Counted from the first letter of the stretch, positions 43,785 through 55,925 are shown. The stretch is 64,000 nt of DNA from Isoetes taiwanensis (GCA_021234155.1 JAJEKV010000066.1:7191618-7255617), one strand, 5' to 3'. Notes: generated by a model not told the origin, from the letters alone. A program made the numbers and translations.

Positions 43785-46178
43785 ATGCAATGCGCAAATG
43801 TCTTATCGGCTGATTCTGGCAAAGATTTTGCGTGGGATTGGGTGCCGGATCCCCCTCCCAACAATTTTGATTTTGGAAGACAGAAAGAGGATGATTTGCC
43901 GGATTTTATTTCTAAAATGAGGGCCAGAACTGTGGCAGTAAGAACCTGGCCGTCAGAATGTCTTCCAAGAAAGAAGCGCCGGACTTGCTGCGAAGATTTC
44001 ATGGCTGAGGTATTTTGCAATAGGGACAAAGATTTGGCCACTGGAAAAACAGAGGATGGTTCTGAAAATTCTGATGGCACGCCATGTTATGATGATTCGG
44101 GTGAAGAGGCATATTATTCTTCTAAGGATCAGAATACAAATACTAGAGACTGGTACTGGGAGCCTCAAACTGAATCAACTCCTCTAGATGTCGAGCCCTT
44201 GCAAAGAATTGAAATTCCTAACCCTAGGCTTTCTCGTGCTTCTTATCTTTCCCAGTTTAAGCCTAAGGTCCAAAAGAAGATCAATATGAAGACTAAGGTT
44301 AATGACCCATGTAAAGTTCCTTGTGTTCCCTCCCCTTTAACCAAGTCCATATCATTGCCGATCGAAGAACCATCCCAAGTTAAGTGCACTAGCGAAGAAC
44401 CACCCCAAGTTCCTTCTCCATTGCCGACCCGTTCGGCTTTGATCCGGGCATGGTCCGAAGAGGAAGAGGAAGAGGAAGATGAAAAGAGCAGAAATGGCAT
44501 AGAACCACCACCTTGGTCATCTTTGGTTAGATCGCAACAAGATGAAGTGCCTCTAGCATCTCCTGCAAAGGACGTGCATCTTTGTGGCATCCCTGTGGAC
44601 GATAGAAAGCATTATCATGGCAGTAATGGTAATGGTAATGAAGAGGATGACACATGTTATTATATAGGTGGTGAGGTTCCGTGTGATGATGAACACCAAA
44701 CTCTTGATGGAGAAAGAAGAGCAATTGTGAAACGTGCATTGAGAACTTTTGCAAGGTTACGTTGTAAGTATCAAGAGGCCAATCTTGCAAAGAAATGCAA
44801 CGAAATGTGTGGAAAGAGGACACCGTCACATAAATTGGCAAGAAATGAAATGAAGACAATGGGAATGTTTGTCAATACAAAGAAGATAATAGGGGATGTG
44901 CCTGGCATTAAAGTTGGAGACCAATTTTTCTATAGGGTAGAACTATGCATAGTTGGTCTTCATCAGCACGAGCAGGCTGGGATTGTTTATATGAATAAAA
45001 AAGAGAGTGAGTATGGTAGAAATATTGCAGTAAGCATTGTTGAATCGGGGGGATATGAGGACAACAAGGATGATGGAGATGTTTTGACCTACACAGGGCA
45101 AGGCGGCAATAATGGGAAGTCTTTCAAACATCAACAGGCTAAAGACCAGAAGCCCGAAAGAGGGAATTTGGCAATGCTAAATAGTCAGAAGCTTGATATA
45201 CCTATTAGGGTTGTACGTGGACGTCCCTGTAAAGATAGTCCATCTGGTAGAGTTTACTGCTATGATGGACTTTACAAGATTACTAATGTTAAGATGGAAG
45301 AGGGGCCTTATGGATTTGATGTATTTTTGTTTCAGCTACAAAGGTGTCCTAATCAATTGCCATTGGGGCTGGGTGTCAAACCAAAGATGGTGATCAAGAA
45401 GGATCTTTCAGATGGGAAGGAGGTTGCGCCTATTCGTGTAGTAAACACAATTGATAATCTTCTTCCAGATGACTTCGTGTACATATCAAAAATGGTCCCT
45501 CCAGAGGGATTTTTATTGAGCAAGCTTCAAAGAGGTTGTAAGTGTGAGGGACTTTGTAGTGATCTTGAAGATTGTGAATGCACCCAAAGAAATAGAGGGG
45601 ATGTACCATTTAATCTTTATGGTATCTTGGTGAAGATGAAGAATATTATTTATGAATGTGGTCCCCTGTGTGGTTGCTCCACAATGTGTCATAATAGGGT
45701 GAGCCAAAAGGGCGTGAAGTTCAATTTGGAAGTTTTTAGAACACCAGAGATGGGATGGGGGTTGCGGACACGGGACACCATTCCATCTGGTAGTTTTGTG
45801 TGTGAATATCTTGGGGAGTTGATTGACATTGAAGGGGTGGAAAAACGAAATGGAGATGCTAAGCATCTTCTGAACATTGATTATGTGAAAGGAGATCGTG
45901 AAAAAGAGTTTGATATTTCAAATTTGGAGGAAAAACATGGGAATTTTATTGGGCAAATTCAAGATTCCATGTTTATAGACAATTCCAAATGTGGGAATTT
46001 GTGCAGGTTTATTAACCATAGTTGGCATCCCAACCTTTTTATTCAGTGCATCTTCTTTGACCACGAGGATTATCGATGTCCACATCTCATGTTGTTTGCT
46101 AAGTGCAAAATTAGCCCTTTCTCTCAGTTGACCTTGAATTACAACTACACAATGTGGAGTGGTGCAAAGTCCAAATGA
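43785..46178 (+). CDS. SUVH-family SRA/SET protein (H3K9 methyltransferase homologue lacking the post-SET zinc site)
   Basis: SUVH proteins read methylated DNA with an SRA domain and methylate histone H3 Lys9 in plant heterochromatin. The 797-residue frame is uninterrupted. Order: acidic, poorly conserved N-part with a Glu run near residues 225-234; SRA-YDG about 373-530 (KVGDQFFYRVEL, YDG at 493-495); pre-SET with nine Cys (585, 587, 591, 597, 599, 625, 629, 631, 635) and VSQKGVKFNLEVF; SET with GWGLR (657-661), CEYLGE (673-678) and FINHSW (742-747). The usual NHSC Cys is Trp747, LTFDY/LTYDY reads LTLNY (782-786), and the protein ends 11 residues later without the CxCx4C post-SET. The catalytic-position Tyr786 and Asn744/His745 remain. 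The start is the first ATG after a 5'-UTR intron; the coding part is a single exon, as in many plant SUVH genes. It may be a methyl-DNA reader without activity, like SUVH2/SUVH9. Confidence 0.93.
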   Translation: MQCANVLSADSGKDFAWDWVPDPPPNNFDFGRQKEDDLPDFISKMRARTVAVRTWPSECLPRKKRRTCCEDFMAEVFCNRDKDLATGKTEDGSENSDGTPCYDDSGEEAYYSSKDQNTNTRDWYWEPQTESTPLDVEPLQRIEIPNPRLSRASYLSQFKPKVQKKINMKTKVNDPCKVPCVPSPLTKSISLPIEEPSQVKCTSEEPPQVPSPLPTRSALIRAWSEEEEEEEDEKSRNGIEPPPWSSLVRSQQDEVPLASPAKDVHLCGIPVDDRKHYHGSNGNGNEEDDTCYYIGGEVPCDDEHQTLDGERRAIVKRALRTFARLRCKYQEANLAKKCNEMCGKRTPSHKLARNEMKTMGMFVNTKKIIGDVPGIKVGDQFFYRVELCIVGLHQHEQAGIVYMNKKESEYGRNIAVSIVESGGYEDNKDDGDVLTYTGQGGNNGKSFKHQQAKDQKPERGNLAMLNSQKLDIPIRVVRGRPCKDSPSGRVYCYDGLYKITNVKMEEGPYGFDVFLFQLQRCPNQLPLGLGVKPKMVIKKDLSDGKEVAPIRVVNTIDNLLPDDFVYISKMVPPEGFLLSKLQRGCKCEGLCSDLEDCECTQRNRGDVPFNLYGILVKMKNIIYECGPLCGCSTMCHNRVSQKGVKFNLEVFRTPEMGWGLRTRDTIPSGSFVCEYLGELIDIEGVEKRNGDAKHLLNIDYVKGDREKEFDISNLEEKHGNFIGQIQDSMFIDNSKCGNLCRFINHSWHPNLFIQCIFFDHEDYRCPHLMLFAKCKISPFSQLTLNYNYTMWSGAKSK

Positions 46179-46405
46179 AATTGGTAATTATACCATGTCG
46201 ATTTTCTCTTTGTTGTTACTGCCCCTATTAATCCACTAGACAAAATCATTTATGTTTGGCATGTACATCAAATGTGTAAATGGTAATTATACTATGTCGA
46301 TTCTGTGTTATTTTCTTCTTCGTTGTTACTGTCTCTAGTAATCACTGGGCAATATCATTTATGTTTGGTACGTATATCAAATTTGTAAATGGACGATATT
46401 TTTAC
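46179..46405. repeat. 3' flank of SUVH gene: tandem ~100 bp repeat
   Basis: Two units share ggtaattata(c/t)(c/t)atgtcgatt, ttgttactg, aatcattta/atcattta tgtttgg and aaat(g/t)tgtaaatgg. A third, more diverged unit lies at about 46629-46735. The stretch probably contains the 3' UTR; no polyadenylation signal stands out. Confidence 0.7.
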
Positions 46406-46793
46406 TAATTCATGGCACTCATCATGTTGTTCACATGGTCTATACATCATTTAGCTAGTCCATTTTGTAGTTTGTTCACTTCCAATTCTTTATTATCTAG
46501 CATAATAGCTTGCTAGGGGGAATAATATTTCTCGCACAAAGACATTCTTCCCAAAATCACTATGCAGTGAATCATAATTGAACAAAAAAGTAACAACAAA
46601 ATAATGTACATCAATTCAGTAAGTCCAAATTAAGTTGGTAATTATACTATAGCCTATCCATGGACGATAAAAGCCTATTCTATTCTATTAATCACTAGAT
46701 AATATACATCAACCGTGTAAATGGATGATATCTTTGCTAACATGCTATTTGATAAGATGACACTTATCATGCGCTGACATGGTCTATAGTATA

Positions 46794-46860
46794 AAGGAAG
46801 GAAGGAAGGAAGGAAGGAAGGAAGGAAGGAGGGAAGGTACTTTTATCGTCCACGGAGACC
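46794..46860 (-). repeat. (GGAA)n microsatellite plus LINE/SINE-like tail motif
   Basis: (ggaa)n at 46794-46837 is followed by ggtacttttatcgtccacggagacc. On the minus strand this is GGTCTCCGTGGACGATAAAA then a (TTCC)n tail, the same arrangement as the LINE end at 23570-23612. It suggests a 5'-truncated retroposon copy. Confidence 0.6.
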
Positions 46861-46952
46861 AGGCATGGGCATGCATCCTCTAGCTAGTTCATTTTCCAAT
46901 GTATTGTAGTGGAATTGTAGTGTGTTTACTTCTAGTTCTCCATTAGAGCTAG

Positions 46953-48217
46953 TGTGACGCTCCCCACAAAATATACGATGCCCCGTCGTATACCTCACAG
47001 GAAATCCCCCATCTGGCAAGGTCTCTTGCAAGGGCCCTCCGTCTATCTCATCCTGGAATGGCCCGAACACGGGAAGGAGATACGAAGGTGTCTTGCGCGC
47101 CCGTCTCCTATGGGATCCTATACAGTGGAAGCATAAACATAAACATCAGCACTAGCAATAACAATGACAATCAGCTACCTCGAAGTGTAGTACCATCCTA
47201 TCATAGATATCAATACATCATCCATCGCATGAACTTTTACCCAGGCTTAGACTCGTGGGGAAAGTAGACTGGCGGCTAGAGTCTCAAGATAGAATAGACC
47301 GAGTTATGACAATGACTTAGGCTGGCGATAGACAATGGCTAGGGTTGACCTCTCCGTCCGCCCCTCTTGTGCATACTTTGCAGATAGGCTAAATCAAGCT
47401 CTGTCATGACTGTAACCTGCCGAAGACGTAACTCCTTGGTCTCACCCAACGAGGCTACTCCAGGTTGCATCTCTCCAGTCCGATAAGGTAAGAAGGGTTG
47501 CATCTTCCCTTCCCGGAACCCAATGGTTTGATAGGCGGCTAGAGGATCGTAACGACACATTCTTACCCGACTAAACTCCCCAAAACAAGAGTCAGGCCAG
47601 AACCAGCAACTCCTGATGGTCAGGGCGACACCGTCGACCCAAGAAGTGTCGGACTCATACCCGACCCTCTCGAAGTGAACGGCTATAAGCCTAGCAAGTC
47701 CCCAGTAGCCAGTCTCAGTAAGGACTCCCTCTATCTTGCCACTGAGTATGATGCTCAGTTACTCTATAGCCTCCATATCTTAGTGGGCTCTATGCACAGG
47801 CCGCATATAATAGGAACTAAAGGGTCTAAACTAGAAGCATCATTTACACAAGTCTACTAGATCTCTACCTCCTTTCCAATAGAGGAAGTGCAAACATGAT
47901 CAACCAACATCATTTATCCACATAACATGATAAATAATAAGAATAACATCTAATCTTAATCACATGCATCTAACTTACAGTTAGGGTACCTTGATTAGGG
48001 TTCGAGATCCAAACTGAGGGTTTCTATAATGGCTCGGAAATGTTAACACATCCGAAATCCTAAACTTTCAGATGATCTACTAAGGAATCTACTTCAAATA
48101 CCTTCTCCGGAGAAACTTCCACCTGCTCCTGGTATCTCCATCGCTCCGCTAGTGGTCCGGGGTAGGTTCCACTCCTTCTGGTGCGCACACACTCCTGGGC
48201 CTGCTGTGCTATGCTAT
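46953..48217. repeat. Diverged LTR, related to the outer element's LTR and split by it
   Basis: Starts tgtgacgctccccaca...atacgatgcccc, alignable with tgtgacgtcccctact...atacgatgccc of the 1604 bp LTR. It continues with matching blocks (gactggcggctagagtctc against gactgacggctagggtctc; ttaggttcc-like and agggttcgagatc). It is interrupted at 48217 by the 14.6 kb insertion and appears to resume at 62798. Its far end is not resolved. Confidence 0.65.
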
Positions 48218-49821
48218 TGTGACGTCCCCTACTCCTTATACGATGCCCACATCGTATTCGAAGGAGGAGCATTCCCCCTGGCAGCTACACTGACAGGGGC
48301 CATCCACCTGACTCCACTCCCATCGGGATGAGCCAGCAAGGGAAGAATGGATGTATCATTCACCCGTCTTCCATCGGGTCGACCTATCTGCGGAAGCGTG
48401 AATAAACAAACGTGAGCACAACTAACAGTAAACAAATACAATCACCATAGAGATAGCAATATCACAGAGATAACAATACCTTCATAGCAACAATAACAAA
48501 GGGGAGATCCTACCCGTGGCTCCTGGACTCAAGGGGATGACTGACGGCTAGGGTCTCCGTGAGTTCATTGCGCATGAAATTCATGGCAATGGATTTGGCT
48601 GGCATAGAACATGGCTTAGGGTAGTCCACTCCATCCGCCCCTCCCATGCACACTTTGCGTAGTAGGTGAAAAGTGTTGGGACTTGACCGTAGCCCCCGGG
48701 TGAATAGCCGGAGGGGCTACTACTACTTGGTTGCATCTCCCCAGCCCCCATGAGGCAGAAGAGAGTTGCCTCTCCTCCGCAGGCATCCATGCTCATCACA
48801 AAGGCTAGAGGGCCACCGCCCGTGATCAACTTGAACTCATTGGAAGGTCATATCCACCACCCCACGAGTGTCGAGCTCATGCCTTGCCCACACGCAGCGG
48901 ACAAGCCATTAAGCCTAGCCTGCAGAGACCCCCCGATAGGCCTTACTACCAGAGGGGTCACCGTGATGAGACAAGTTCCTCCTTATCAATCGCCCTAGCC
49001 CCCTTCACCCACCCGCCGGTGGGGCTCTCGCATTACACCGGTCAAGATATAATTGGGAACTAGTGGTGCTACCTAGGATCATCTCGCTACACGCCTTTAG
49101 GGTCTCTACCCCCTTCCCAATACATGGAGATCACAGAGTGAAATACATACAACATCACAGAACTGAAATAGAAATGGAAATATCATCTAATCTATCTACC
49201 TAAACAACAGAGTTAGGTTCCTTAGTTAGGGCTTATGATCTCGGGATCTATAAGGCCTCTAGAGTTGATCTAACATACTAAACCAGCCTATTGCCTTGCC
49301 CAAAGACGGCTTTGCACAACAGAACAACTAGATACCGCCTCCTTGACACGCCCCGACCCTCTAAGCGTCCATGCTCCCGATCTTGCAAGATGGCTGCTAA
49401 TCGATAATCTGTTGTGCAAATCCGCTTTCGAGCTCAAGAATGCGGATTGAAGTCCAGACTTGGCCGAAATGGCTCAAGAGAACCCTGAACTCGAGAGAGG
49501 AAAGGATCTCTAGGAAAAACCCTAAAATGCAAAGAGAAGAAAGGTTTAGGGTTTAAGAGGAAAGCCCTTTTATAGAAACCCTTAGGGTTAGGTTAGATAT
49601 TGGCCAAATGGGATTTAGCCATTTGGCAATGGGGTCCATGGGGTTATTAATTGTGTATGTTTATTTAACATGCACAACATTCAATGTTGCCCCCTAGGTG
49701 CAACCCTTGCCCCCTAGGTGCAACCCTATACGTCTCGCAAGTACATGTCATCCGTGACATAATGCGGGTGACGTGGCAATATAATATAATGATTCGGGCG
49801 ATATTATGTTGGAACGCCACA
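48218..49821 (-). repeat. 3' LTR of the outer element
   Basis: tgtgacgtcccc... to ...ggaacgccaca. Nearly identical to 61189-62792; differences again concentrate at CAG/CTG sites, for example cccgtggctcctggac here against cccagggctcggac there. Confidence 0.95.
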
Positions 49822-49838
49822 TTCTCCCCACCTTGACT
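49822..49838 (-). other. Polypurine tract of the outer element
   Basis: The plus strand ttctccccaccttgac reads GTCAAGGTGGGGAGAA on the minus strand, directly before the TGTGG start of the 3' LTR. This is the expected site for plus-strand DNA priming. Confidence 0.85.
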
Positions 49839-50699
49839 TGATGTCGCCCTCAAAGATCACGCCGCCTCCCCACCTTGGAAACCTGCACACATTTAATACA
49901 CATAGGATGTATAGCAAAATTACCCCAAGGTAATATTTAAGTTTTAATTTCTATAACACATCCTTGTTTAATATCATACTATGGTAAGGGAGTCTTTCAC
50001 CCTCTTACTTTATCATCTATTATTATTCACAAAATTTTATAGCTTACACCATTATTATTATTAACATAGTTCCAAAATTTCCTACTTAAGGTTCCACATC
50101 GTTTCCTTACAACACATCGTGACAAAATTATGTGTTGCAAGTCTTTGCAGTGTGACCTTCCTCCCGTAGACTCCCCTATTGGCCTGCAGGTCCACACTAC
50201 GCTAGCATACATTTAATTATTATAGATATTGGTTGTTAGGGAACCACCCATTAAATACAATTATATGGATGCAAGGCATATCTCCCGGCATAGGAAGATT
50301 ATGTTTCTTCCATCATGGCCGTGGAGACAGCGCCCTATCATGCCTATATGCCACTCATGCCTACACCTGTAGTTGGCCAACGTGGGAGATAGGGTCCTTC
50401 CCGTATATGGGGCGTGAAGGGCCCTCCTCGTAGGCATTGACTAGAGGTGCTTTTCCTATCATGCATTCCCCGAATGCCCTCTTATCTCTCGAGGTCGTGT
50501 ACTTCGTGGGACGTAAGTAGACCTTCTAATCTACCTCCCAACTCGTGCAAGCAAAACCGCGGTCATGCCTACAATGACATTACACCACGTCCTAGAGATC
50601 ACCGTAGTGGTCTCATCATCGGTAACAACGCATGCAACCCATACCTAGCATAGGCTGCATGCGTAGATTAATCTTAGCTACACATGAAATTTAATCTAA
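49839..50699. other. Outer element, sequence between chromodomain and polypurine tract
   Basis: No reading frame of note. It is presumably the untranslated 3' region of the element transcript. Confidence 0.5.
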
Positions 50700-51117
50700 A
50701 CCCAAATCGACATGTCTGAGCCGATCTCTTGGGTGTCGATGTCGATTACTTCGGTGACGAGCCGACCTTTGCATTGCTCCATGAGTTGTGGGTACTGCTT
50801 CTCAAGATCTATTTATAGTGCCCACGTAGCGTCTTCCACTTGTAAGTGTCTCTTTCACTGGGTATTGGAGGATTGAGATCTTCTTGTCTTCTTATAGGAT
50901 CTGACAAGAAGAACCTCTGGAACAATCTCAAGGTGATCGCCCATTGTTTCCAGTAACTTTGGTCTCTCCAGTACTTCCTCTGGTTTAGGAATGTGTTTTC
51001 TTTAGGAGACTTACCTGGAAAACACTATGGATCTTTAAGTGTGCTGGCAGGTCCAACTTATAGGATTGGTTACCTACTCTTTTGGTTATCCTGAATTGTC
51101 CAAAATTTTCACCTTGG
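50700..51117 (-). pseudogene. Integrase C-terminus and chromodomain of the outer element
   Basis: Minus-strand codons from 51117 read FGQFRITKRVGNQSYKLDL and LPAHLKIHSVFQVSLL, the GPF/Y-type integrase tail of Ty3/gypsy elements. They are followed, after frame changes, by chromodomain-like pieces (PEVLLVRSYK, VEDATWAL, LEKQYPQLME). Chromodomains target such integrases to heterochromatin. Stops and shifts make it non-functional as written. Confidence 0.75.
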
Positions 51118-54100
51118 AGCAAGCTTCTTGCAATTGTCGATGCAGAGCTTCACCGATGTTTTAATGTCGCCGATGCAAAGCTTCAGCCTAACCGCCCGAT
51201 CAGAGCTTCATCTATGCAATTGTCGATGCAGAGCTTGTCGCTATGCTCTTCTCGCGACCTCCTCTTTCGCTAGAGGATATCTTTGTACTTCCTCCACCAA
51301 CTGTTGCATGTCGGCTAGCATCCGTTAACGCCTTAAATAAACATTACAGCTTTGGACCCCGCATGATCCTGCTGGACTTCCCTAATGCATGCAATTATAT
51401 TAATTACCTTACGGTAATATTCTTATATTAGCATTATAGTAGTATTGGATATATTGCTTCCAATAGTATTATATTTAACTAACTATTATATGATAACTTT
51501 ATTTAACCTTTAAGATATGTCATCATACGATTATCGATGCCATACTTAGTTTGAAACGTATTTTAATTGTTTATCATATGGCTAGGATTTATATCATCGG
51601 ATCCAAGTGTTGAGCGTATGACTCTCGCCGCTACTTGGTTGGTGATGTATCAACCTTACATGTATATACTTTATATTTTGCTATACTTATGGAAAGATAG
51701 ACAAATTCTTATTATATTTGTCGATCCTATGAAAGTTACTTAAATGCCTTTGGAAGGAATTACATCCTTGCTAAGGTTTAACTAAGATTTTATGTAATTA
51801 TTATCTTACTTTATCTCGATCTTTGAGATATCTACACAAGACAAAACTATCTATGCGGCTATTATGAACATATAATTTATCAACAAGGCATTAAAGCTTA
51901 TGATACATGCCATCATGGAGTGCTATCGATGCCCCGCATGATAACATATTTAAGATTATATAATTTATGTAGTTATATGGGGTTGACAAACCCTGAATAA
52001 TTTAATTAAGAGCTAGGCTACTAGCTCATTCCCGCATGCTAATGCAAACAATAGATCATGGCGTAAGACTCCCCACCTTAGTTGTCGCCCTCCGCGCCAT
52101 AGAATACATCTCCCCATTGAGCCTGGTGTCGACTAATTTGGAGACGACTTGGCCGTTGCATTGCTTCCATTGATTCGCTCCCCTGCTTTGGTGCGCTTGG
52201 TTTACCGTGATTAATCTTGCATGTTGAAGGACACATAGACATTAAGCATCTATCCATCTTACGCTCTATGTGCTTTGGCTACTTGCGAAAGGAACTCTAT
52301 TCTAAGGGTCGACTAATTGGATGGCGATTCAACCCCTAAGATGTAGGTAGGTTCAGTCCTAAGATTGAGCTCCCCCCCCACTTTCTTCATAGAAAGTGGT
52401 CCTACACCTCAATGTATCCTATCCCCTTAATTGATGTTGTCATAACATCTTAGCTATTAGAATAGAATAGAATAGAATAGTTTTTTTAACGTCCACGAAG
52501 ACCTTAAGAGGTTATATGCTTCTTACCTAACACATTAATTTACTAGCCTTAGCTAACATATTTAATCATCTATGATGGATGCAGCCATCATGTTTAACAT
52601 ATCTATCCCTAAGCGATGAGTTATTGAATTATTTAGAACAATTCTAAATTGCAAGGTTTTATTATCATGACAATTCTTTTTGCCTTAAGAGACTATGTGA
52701 TTAATATGTTTCTTATTTCTCGATGTGCCTTTCATGTGCTATTTAATTTTATATTCTAAATATCCCCCTTTTCTTAGTTATTTACTCTCTTGGAATATTC
52801 CTATCAATTGAATTGATGTCATCATAACAAGTTGGCCGGACTTGTTAGATTACTTCTTTTCATTCGATTGGATTATTCCTTGGAGGTACTAGCTTTATAC
52901 ATGGTCAACAATTATCCTAGTAATGATTCCTTCTTAGCGAGGTGATCAGTCTCACGAAGTGGTTTCAATATGTTGGATGTCTGTTAACAATCATGTATAA
53001 TTTTAGTTACTCCTATGCATTTCCTTCCCAATCGTTGACGCTTTTTAGCTCAACTTGGGGCAATCCCTTCATGAGAAAATCTAGAAATGCCTTCCACTCC
53101 CATTATGGATGTCGCCATCCATAAGCCTCAATCTTGCTTTCATGACTCATCCACTCGCCGCCTTCTTGAGGGTAACGTTCTTCGAGTTGCTTTCGAGACT
53201 CGGGCTCCTCCTTGATGTAGAGGTCAACTTTCCTCGATGTAGAGGCTTCCCATTGTTGGTGGTTTTGATGGCGTAGTTGACCACTTGAAATCTTCTATGT
53301 TACTTCCCAAAAAGCCTGAAGGTGGTTTCATTGAGAACATCTTGGCGGCTAAAAGATGCCTCTAGATCCGACCTTATTGTGCCAACTCCATCCTTCGAGT
53401 CCCATGAAGTGTTGACGACAAGTGTTGAGGATGTTGCTTTCGCTTTCACGCCTTCCAATTGTCCGGCATCTCTTTTCTTTGATCCATTTATCTTTGAGAG
53501 AGGATATAACAAAGGGAAATATGCATGCAAGTCCTTATAGCTTACACTATTATGATTACAAATACTATTAAAGCTATTAGGCTCCCTTGGTGTCTCCCCT
53601 CGAGGTGCACACGTACTCCATGGCGTTGTTGTCGATGTTCCTCCTAGTGCGCTGGTGTTGAAGATCTATATCCTCCTATTTATATGTCAGCTCGTGCTCG
53701 ATTGGTAGACTCTTTGATATTTTTGAGCTCTGCAATGTCTGTCGGCTGCGGCACAACTTGCTTCTGCTTCACATGCTAACTAAGGATGTGATGGTCGTTG
53801 ATGCTTCGGCGTTCCGGTCTACTTCTTAATGTTGTTCTTGGGCAATAATTGCTTCCCCTTCACAATGTCTGAAGATCTTTGGAGGCGCCTCTTGAAGTTG
53901 TGCACAATCCCTTTGGCTAGACTCGTAATTAAGGAGTTGTTCTCTTCATCAGTTGCCTTTCGAATTGTCGATCCTTGGGTTCCGCGAAGTTGCATGCGGC
54001 GTTATCGTAGCTTTGTGAGGTTCTAGCTGATTAAATCGATTCTTTGGCCTCGGTTCTCCTATTCGCTTCTCCATCGAGCTTCTCATCGTACTTGTTTGAT

Positions 54101-55925
54101 CTCCTCAATGTGATGGCTTAGACGTTATCACGATCTTCGTTGCTATGCTGCCTTCTAGTTGCACTTGATCACGCTCCACAGTTTTGGACCTCATGTTGCA
54201 TCTAAGGAACTCGTGGAAGTACTAGCACTCCTTCGTCTTCTGGTTTATGGCCATTGTCCCTCAATACATGTGCATCTTCCTGGCGAGTAAAGCCTCATGA
54301 CTCTTCTCCATGATTGGTTTGCTGTCGGGGATGATGTACTCTTATATCTGCGTAGATTGACCCTTGAGTTGAAGTACTTTTTGCCCTAGACCTGCTCCTG
54401 TCCTTGAATAGCCCGGCTAATGTCTTGAACTCTCTTTTTGTCGAAGGTGCTTTGGTTGCTGTCCTTGTCGTTAAGGTGTCGAATGCTTCTATCTTGGGCG
54501 TTGAGGTCCCTCGTGTTCCGAGATAAGTTGGGCTTCTTGTCTTCTAATTGTTGGTAGGAGTACTTGGCGAAGCCATCACCTAGTTGTTGAATGAGCATTG
54601 ACATAACCCATTGTTGTGGCCTTTCTTAAGTGTATCTCCATCTGGTGTGCATGTTACAAACATCACCATACAAGGTAGAATTATGGTCGTCGAAGGTTGC
54701 CTCCTTAGTTGGCTCGTTGATGTCGAGTTGTCCCAAGGAATTCCTCGACATCTATTGGCTTGAGGTCGTTGTCGTAGTTTCTGAAGATGTGTGTTAGCTC
54801 CTCCTTACATTTGTTGAGGACACTCGTGTCGTTAGTGTTGCTACTGCTACAAGAGGTAGAGTTGCATCCCGAAGATGTCGTCGTGCAAAACCTAGATGGT
54901 GCGGCGCTAGAGATCTTGACATGGTAGCGTTATCTCTCATCTTGACATTGTCTTTGGACGAAGCGATCTTCTACTTGAGGCCGCTTCTCGGGGTGTGCTG
55001 AGTTGAAGCTTGGCTTGAGCTCTGGTCGTCTCTCTCCTATATTTGCTCTTCCATTTGAGCACTTGCTCTTGGCTATACATGTGGTTCTTTACTTCATCCT
55101 TTGGCAGTCGAAGCGATGAAGTTTCTTGATGCAAACACTAAACCCTAAAACATGATCCTAATTTTGTACTATGTGTTAGCTCCCGATATTTATGATAGAC
55201 ATATATATATAATTATACTGGAATTTTAATTCATCCACTTTTCTAATTTATAGAAGAGCATATGCTTAATTGTGTATACTTCTTTAGGATTTTCCCTCCT
55301 CCAATCACGTTTGATTCTTCGGTTTTGCTGCATCTTCCTTGTTCTACTTGACTCCGGGGTTCCTTGAGGTGTTGCGAATCGTAGTTGACCTTATTGTGAT
55401 TTGAGGTCGTTATCCCAAGTCAGCGGAGAACGTTGCTCGGTGTGAACCCTTGAGTTGAAAATGCTCCTCCTTAATGTGTTTACCTGTCATGTGGAGTGTC
55501 ATTTGGAGATGCGTAGCATTGATCGCTTGAGTACGATCACTTGGTTGTTGCAGTCGGGCATTGTTGCATGTCTTTGAATCTTCGTTGAGAGATGCTTCCC
55601 CTATGCCTGGAATTGTTGTCATCTCCATTGCACATGCCATCACTCTTTTGAGTTGCGTTTGAGTGGTGCGTGGTTGTTGGCTAGGTCGGCTCCTTCGTCA
55701 TTTGTCGGTGCTCTTGCCTCCCCGCCGGTTCTCGATTGCAGCCCTATGTCTTCCTGTTATTAGTCCACCGTAATGCTATCATCTCCTGGTAGTCGCCGAA
55801 CATGAACTTAGGAGATGTTACGTTGATCTGCCTCTATCTGTTCGACCGGTGTTGCTGGCGTGAGGTCTTTGGGTAGGGCGCACTTTCGTTGTTTTCCCTC
55901 GATTTCCATCCGATTAATCGGATCG
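51118..55925. other. Outer element interior, 4.8 kb without recognisable pol
   Basis: I could not find RT, RNase H or integrase-core motifs. Minus-strand frames at 55643-55410, 55134-54937, 54604-54386 and 53530-53300 are rich in Q, K, E, D and R and look helical or coiled-coil (QQLEDKKPNLSRN, SQEQVLKWKSKYRRETTRAQ), possibly pieces of one longer protein. AT-rich non-coding DNA dominates 51330-53100. Confidence 0.45.
52459..52503 (-). repeat. (TTCTA)n tail with GGTCTTCGTGGACG motif
   Basis: The plus strand agaatagaatagaatagaatag is followed by tttttttaacgtccacgaagacc. Same arrangement and strand as the LINE end at 23566-23612; probably a small retroposon insertion inside the LTR element. Confidence 0.6.
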
